47,040 bases of DNA, from assembly GCA_964608735.1 (NCBI GenBank), contig CAZSPL010000006.1, positions 1 through 47,040 on the forward strand, read 5' to 3'. Position 1 is the first letter of the stretch; every line of letters starts with the position of its first letter. The notes beneath the pieces were generated by a model. It had not been told where the DNA came from and made no database searches. It saw only the letters and a list, made by a program, of their open reading frames with translations. This DNA comes from CAZSPL01 sp964608735. GTDB taxonomy: Bacteria; JAJVIF01; JAPKYR01; CAZSPL01. This document shows positions 43,207 through 47,040 of the stretch, one piece after another. Both the position numbers and the translations under genes were made by a program.

Positions 43207-44926
43207 AAGCTTCAAGTGGCTTCGACCGTTCGTCATCCTCACAGCGATGCTTATCCTCGTCCGCCTGTTCGCCGCCGGACCCGCGAGCGTGGACGCCGCC
43301 GTGCCCGACACCGCTTCGGCCGCCCCCACCGCGGCCGTCGACAAAGCATCCGGGGGCATCGGCCAGATACAACTCGAACCGGCCGTTCAGACGTTCGTTG
43401 TCATATTGATCATCGTACTCATCGTCACCGTAATAGCCAACTACTTCAAACTCCCATACACGTTGATCCTCGTTATATCCGGGCTGCTCGTGGGATATTT
43501 CCCCATCCTAAAGGGCTTCAGCATGAGCCACGACCTCGTGTTCTTCCTGCTGCTGCCGCCGCTGCTTTTCGAGGGGGCGATAAACCTCAACCTCGAACAC
43601 CTCAGGTCGAATATCGTACCGATTGTGGTCTATGCGTTCCTCGGCGTTGTATTCGGCGCCATCGCCACCGGGCTGCTCGTCGGCGCGGGGGAAATTTTCA
43701 TCAGCTCGGAATTCAGCCTGCTTCTCGGGCTCTTGTTCGGTGCGTTGATAAGCGCCACCGACCCGGTCAGCGTGCTCGGGCTATTCAAGCACCTGCGCGC
43801 GCCGCGCAAACTTGCCACCATACTCGAAGGCGAGAGCCTGTTGAACGACGGCGTCGCGGTTGTCTTTTTCACGATAATCCTGAAGCTCGTCGAGCCCGGC
43901 GGCGGCGAAATGAGCGTCACCGGGGGGATATCGCAGTTCGCGATGATGGTCGTGGGAGGTATCCTGCTCGGCCTGGCATCGGGATTCGTCGCGAGCTGGT
44001 TCACCAAACAGATAGACGACCACCTGATTGAAATAACGCTCAGCACGATAGTTGCGTTCGGCACCTATCTCCTCGCGGAGCATTTCCAGATGTCCGGCGT
44101 AATCGCTGTTGTCACCGCGGGGCTCGTGGTGGGGAACTACGGCTTCGTGGTGGGAATGACGCCGACCACGCGCGTAAGCCTGCTGTCGTTCTGGGAATAC
44201 ATCGGCTTCCTCGTAAACGCGCTGGTGTTTCTGCTTATCGGAATACAGGTGAAGGTCGTCCTGTTATGGGAGCATCGGCTCGGCGTAGTGCTCGCCATCC
44301 TGGCCGTGCTCATCTCCCGCGCGGTGGTGGTGTATTTTCTCGCGCCTCTTATCGGCAGGCTCGATGAGCCGCTGCCGGGAAAATATAAATTCATCATCTG
44401 GTGGGGCGGATTGCGCGGCGCACTCTCCATGGCGCTGGCGTTGAGCCTTCCCGTATACATCCCGTACAGGGAGGAGATCCTCGCGATGACATTCGGCGTC
44501 GCGATATTCAGCCTGCTCGCGCAGGGGCTTACCATCGGCGGACTGCTCAGGAGGCTCGGGCTGCGTACCGGCGATGCATCGGAGCAGTTATACGAAAAAT
44601 TGCTCGGGCGTATCGCGCTCAACTTGACCGCCGCCGACCACATGAACGAACTCGCCCGGGAGAAGGCGATACTCCCGGACCTCGGCCGGAGGCTCGCATC
44701 GGAATACACCGAACGCGCAATGACGGCCGAAGCGGAAATGGAACTGATACGCATTGAGGGGAGGGAAGCGTTCAAGCGGCTCGAACGCGAAGCCAGGCTC
44801 AAGGGGCTCAACGCGGGGAAATCTTCGCTCATGGATTTGTACCAGCGCGGCTCGCTGTCCAAGGAAGTCTACGCCGAGCTCGTGCGTGAAGCGAACAAAG
44901 AGATAGATGACTTGAAGAGGGGATAG
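43199..44926 (+). CDS. CPA1-family Na+/H+ antiporter (NhaP-like)
   Basis: 575 residues. An N-terminal hydrophobic segment and an Ala-rich stretch precede about 12 membrane helices. CPA1 hallmarks are the unwound helix SATDPVSVLG (185-194), EGESLLNDG with the ion-binding Asn216-Asp217 pair, and WWGGLRGALSMALAL near 398-412. After about residue 455 comes a 120-residue soluble, charged, helical C-terminal tail typical of regulated antiporters. It exchanges Na+ (or K+) for protons across the inner membrane. Its ATG lies inside the last codons of the methyltransferase gene (ATGCTTAG), so the two are coupled in translation. Confidence 0.93.
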   Translation: MLRSFKWLRPFVILTAMLILVRLFAAGPASVDAAVPDTASAAPTAAVDKASGGIGQIQLEPAVQTFVVILIIVLIVTVIANYFKLPYTLILVISGLLVGYFPILKGFSMSHDLVFFLLLPPLLFEGAINLNLEHLRSNIVPIVVYAFLGVVFGAIATGLLVGAGEIFISSEFSLLLGLLFGALISATDPVSVLGLFKHLRAPRKLATILEGESLLNDGVAVVFFTIILKLVEPGGGEMSVTGGISQFAMMVVGGILLGLASGFVASWFTKQIDDHLIEITLSTIVAFGTYLLAEHFQMSGVIAVVTAGLVVGNYGFVVGMTPTTRVSLLSFWEYIGFLVNALVFLLIGIQVKVVLLWEHRLGVVLAILAVLISRAVVVYFLAPLIGRLDEPLPGKYKFIIWWGGLRGALSMALALSLPVYIPYREEILAMTFGVAIFSLLAQGLTIGGLLRRLGLRTGDASEQLYEKLLGRIALNLTAADHMNELAREKAILPDLGRRLASEYTERAMTAEAEMELIRIEGREAFKRLEREARLKGLNAGKSSLMDLYQRGSLSKEVYAELVREANKEIDDLKRG

Positions 44927-45036
44927 GCCAAACATCCACCTGCCAATCGTGTCTAATAACGACGGGCTTAAGCGGGTATACCGTCGCATATCTTTGCGAT
45001 GTATGAACGCATGCCCGTTTCGGTGGGAGGTGCGTA
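44927..45036 (+). promoter_or_regulatory. Structured intergenic leader before the partial lipoprotein
   Basis: ACGGGC (44962-44967) pairs with GCCCGT (45013-45018), enclosing GGTATACC (44975-44982) and the stem TCGCA/TGCGA (44984-44999). GGGAGG at 45025-45030 is the ribosome binding site for the GTG at 45037. I recognise no riboswitch class; it may simply be the antiporter terminator. Confidence 0.3.
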
Positions 45037-47040
45037 GTGAGTAAAATCATGCGACTGATGCTGATAATCGGGGCCGGCCTGCTCCTTCTATGCGGCTGCT
45101 CTCATTCAACTCCGATGGCGCCGGATGTGGGAGACGGGGTTCGTCCCTCCGCGGATACGAGCGGAGCGCACCACAATTTGATGGGGCTGTATACGTTCAT
45201 CTGCGATCCGGACCTCGGCACCGTGGATATCATCTGCCTTCGCAATGCCGACATCCATCTGAACGCGCTGAAATTCCTCGAACCGCCACCGCTGGTTTAC
45301 CTTGCTATCGAGGGCCAGCCTCATTTCAATGGGAATACTCTCGATGTCGACATCGCCATTACCCACCCAATCGCCGGCAAGAATGCTTTCACCGGATTCG
45401 ATGTCTGCGGGATCTTGATCACACACGGCTCCGTAATCGGCTTCTGCAATCCATACATCAAGATGGCGGGGGAGGGGGATGTCCGGCTGCTCAATGCCGA
45501 TGGATATACGCGCTGGTGGAATCCGTCGGAATTCCCTCAGGGCGATACGATGTTCAATTACATCGATGGCCTCCTTGGCACTCCGGCCTTTACCGCCGAT
45601 TTCAATTGCACCGTCAACGGCTGTAAGTACTTCGCCGATGGATTGGGAAAGGATGACGCCCTGACGGCGCTTTCACCGGGAGACAGGGGCGTCTTTTCCG
45701 CGGGAGCTACGAACATCAGGCACTACACAATCGATATGGCTGATGAGCTGGTTTTCAACTACGCTGTCGATGCAAGCTGGATATTCCCGCAAGGAGAGCC
45801 GCCGTATGTTGTCCCCGACGATTTCCCCCCCGCGGCCAACCGTCCCGAAGCTTGGAACATAAGCATTACCCAGCTCGAGAACGATATTTATTATGAAGAA
45901 TCGACCGGTTTGGCGGGGGGCGACTTAAGGCTGCTTGTCGATGTATGGGACCACTTCGACTCCGGGCTGAACAAAATCCACGCCGAATCCCTGGCCGGGC
46001 TGCCTTACAGCACATTCATCGAACCGATAGGCGGCGGCGAGGGGTACAGCACTTATGAGCTCGATTTCACCGGCGATTATCTCACTCGAAACGGCGATGC
46101 CGAGCTTCTCATAACTGTTGAATCGCAGGAATGGGGATACTACCCAGCTCTCCCCTCAACCCCGGTTTGCTCCTATTTCAAGCATGGCTTCAGCATCAGG
46201 CCGATAAGGATGCAGGGCTGGGCTCGTACATGGGGTCCCGGATATCCCACAAAGGTCGCAGTAGATTCAAGCAGCAATGCCTATGTCACAGGTGTCTTTA
46301 GTGGCCATATCGACTTTGACCCCGGCCCCGACATCGATGAGCACTCAGCCATTGGATCCCAGGATGTATTCCTGAGCAAGTTCGATTCATCAGGTGATTT
46401 CCAATGGGCCCGCACATGGGGCGGCACGTATGATGCCGGTTGTGCGGTCTGTGTGGATACAAGCGGGAATGTATATGCCGCCGGCTGGTTCCACGAAACC
46501 GTAGATTTTGACCCCGGACCTGGAGTCGATGAGCACATATCAGGGGGTTCGACGGATATATTCCTGAGCAAATTCAATTCAATGGGCGATTTCCAGTGGG
46601 CACGTACGTGGGGAGGTACTTATATCGATTATGGCTATGGTGTTGCTGTTGATGTCAACGGCAATGCTTATGTCGCCGGCACTTTTTGGGGCACATCTGA
46701 TTTTGACCCCGGTCCCGAAGTCGATGAGCATACATGCAATGGCGAATACGATGTGTTCCTGTGTAAGCTCGATTCGAACGGCGATTTTCAATGGGCACGC
46801 ACTTGGGGTGGAAATGATGAGGATTGGAGCATTGGAGTTGCCGCCGATGCAAGCGGCAACGCTTATGTTACAGGATATTTCCAAGGAACCGCGGATTTTG
46901 ACCCGGGCGAAGGAATCGACGAGCATACATCCAACGGTGGCTACGATATATTCCTGAGCAAGTTTGACACGAATGGCGGTTTCCAATGGGCTTTCAACTT
47001 CGGTGAGCATTCTAATGACCGTGGTGAGGAAGTTGATGTG
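45037..47040 (+). CDS. Lipoprotein: shared N-terminal domain fused to SBBP propeller (partial, runs off the end)
   Basis: 668 codons are visible and the frame is open at the window edge. It starts at GTG with GGGAGG six bases upstream; the signal peptide has the lipobox L-C-G-C (Cys21). Residues about 40-310 are a paralogue of the N-terminal domain at 26092 (TGFDV-GI, TRWWNP-EF, YAVDASW, GEPPY, FPPAAN-PEAWN). From about 395 it continues as SBBP repeats of roughly 62 residues of the kind seen at 30517 and 32643 (DFDPGPGVDEH, FLSKF, FQWARTWGG), at least four complete. It thus joins two modules found apart elsewhere in the window. Surface lipoprotein, ligand unknown. Confidence 0.85.
   Translation, partial: MSKIMRLMLIIGAGLLLLCGCSHSTPMAPDVGDGVRPSADTSGAHHNLMGLYTFICDPDLGTVDIICLRNADIHLNALKFLEPPPLVYLAIEGQPHFNGNTLDVDIAITHPIAGKNAFTGFDVCGILITHGSVIGFCNPYIKMAGEGDVRLLNADGYTRWWNPSEFPQGDTMFNYIDGLLGTPAFTADFNCTVNGCKYFADGLGKDDALTALSPGDRGVFSAGATNIRHYTIDMADELVFNYAVDASWIFPQGEPPYVVPDDFPPAANRPEAWNISITQLENDIYYEESTGLAGGDLRLLVDVWDHFDSGLNKIHAESLAGLPYSTFIEPIGGGEGYSTYELDFTGDYLTRNGDAELLITVESQEWGYYPALPSTPVCSYFKHGFSIRPIRMQGWARTWGPGYPTKVAVDSSSNAYVTGVFSGHIDFDPGPDIDEHSAIGSQDVFLSKFDSSGDFQWARTWGGTYDAGCAVCVDTSGNVYAAGWFHETVDFDPGPGVDEHISGGSTDIFLSKFNSMGDFQWARTWGGTYIDYGYGVAVDVNGNAYVAGTFWGTSDFDPGPEVDEHTCNGEYDVFLCKLDSNGDFQWARTWGGNDEDWSIGVAADASGNAYVTGYFQGTADFDPGEGIDEHTSNGGYDIFLSKFDTNGGFQWAFNFGEHSNDRGEEVDV

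Noticed and set aside
44927..45036. c-di-GMP or other riboswitch before the last lipoprotein
   Set aside because: The stems are short and I could not match the conserved loops of any riboswitch class I know.

Overview
The window looks like GC-rich chromosomal DNA from a flagellated, diderm (Gram-negative type) bacterium. The evidence is fliQ with the start of fliR, undecaprenyl-diphosphate phosphatase, an ExbB/TolQ-like protein, and many secreted proteins with lipoprotein signal peptides (L-S-G-C, I-Y-G-C, S-T-G-C and similar lipoboxes). A tungsten-type aldehyde:ferredoxin oxidoreductase and a tryptophanase point to anaerobic or facultative metabolism of peptides and amino acids. I cannot assign a phylum. 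The mix of paralogous surface lipoproteins, SBBP and WG repeats and dispersed intergenic hairpins suggests a poorly sampled lineage. I see no prophage, integrase, transposase, CRISPR array, tRNA or rRNA.

Layout. 1-310: end of a flagellar export operon (minus strand). 626-4833: two tandem lipoprotein metallopeptidases (HEYGH, thermolysin/fungalysin-like), each followed by a strong terminator. 4899-6647: sparse stretch with a small unknown protein and a ribbon-helix-helix-like protein. 6648-10975: housekeeping genes (tryptophanase, UppP, an ExbB-like protein, a geranylgeranyl-reductase-family flavoprotein). 11069-15581: two tandem large secreted beta-sandwich proteins. 15582-16092: a hairpin-rich gap with a near-consensus promoter, a possible small RNA and a 45-residue membrane protein. 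16093-21620: a glycosyltransferase followed by a regulatory block (PAS-GAF-SpoIIE/PP2C phosphatase, ECF-like sigma factor, anti-sigma-like zinc motif fused to HD-GYP). 21654-25968: an AT-richer two-gene operon on the minus strand, a giant lipoprotein whose signal peptide is separated by a one-base frameshift in a G7 tract, then a beta-propeller protein. 26092-29434: a lipoprotein and a cytoplasmic WG-repeat protein. 29491-40506: a long minus-strand series in transcription order pgi, AOR, class II aldolase, DUF1847, three lipoproteins (one Ig-like, two SBBP propellers) and lsrF. 40752-47040: a propeller lipoprotein, a Trm112-like/methyltransferase fusion overlapping a CPA1 Na+/H+ antiporter, and a lipoprotein that runs off the window.

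Themes. (1) A diversified surface proteome built by tandem duplication and module swapping; the same N-terminal lipoprotein domain occurs at 26092 and 45037 with different C-terminal halves. (2) A signalling block that may link c-di-GMP chemistry (HD-GYP) to sigma-factor control through a fused zinc anti-sigma motif. (3) A possibly phase-variable giant lipoprotein with a clan-CD-like His-Gly / Ala-Cys pair. (4) A repeat family containing GGGACAGT placed immediately at the stop codons of four genes of the 30.5-37.1 kb block, always in the same orientation relative to the gene, twice paired into large inverted repeats. The sugar/aldehyde enzymes (Pgi, class II aldolase, AOR, LsrF) may form a carbohydrate-phosphate or short-chain aldehyde route, but the substrate is not visible from the sequence.
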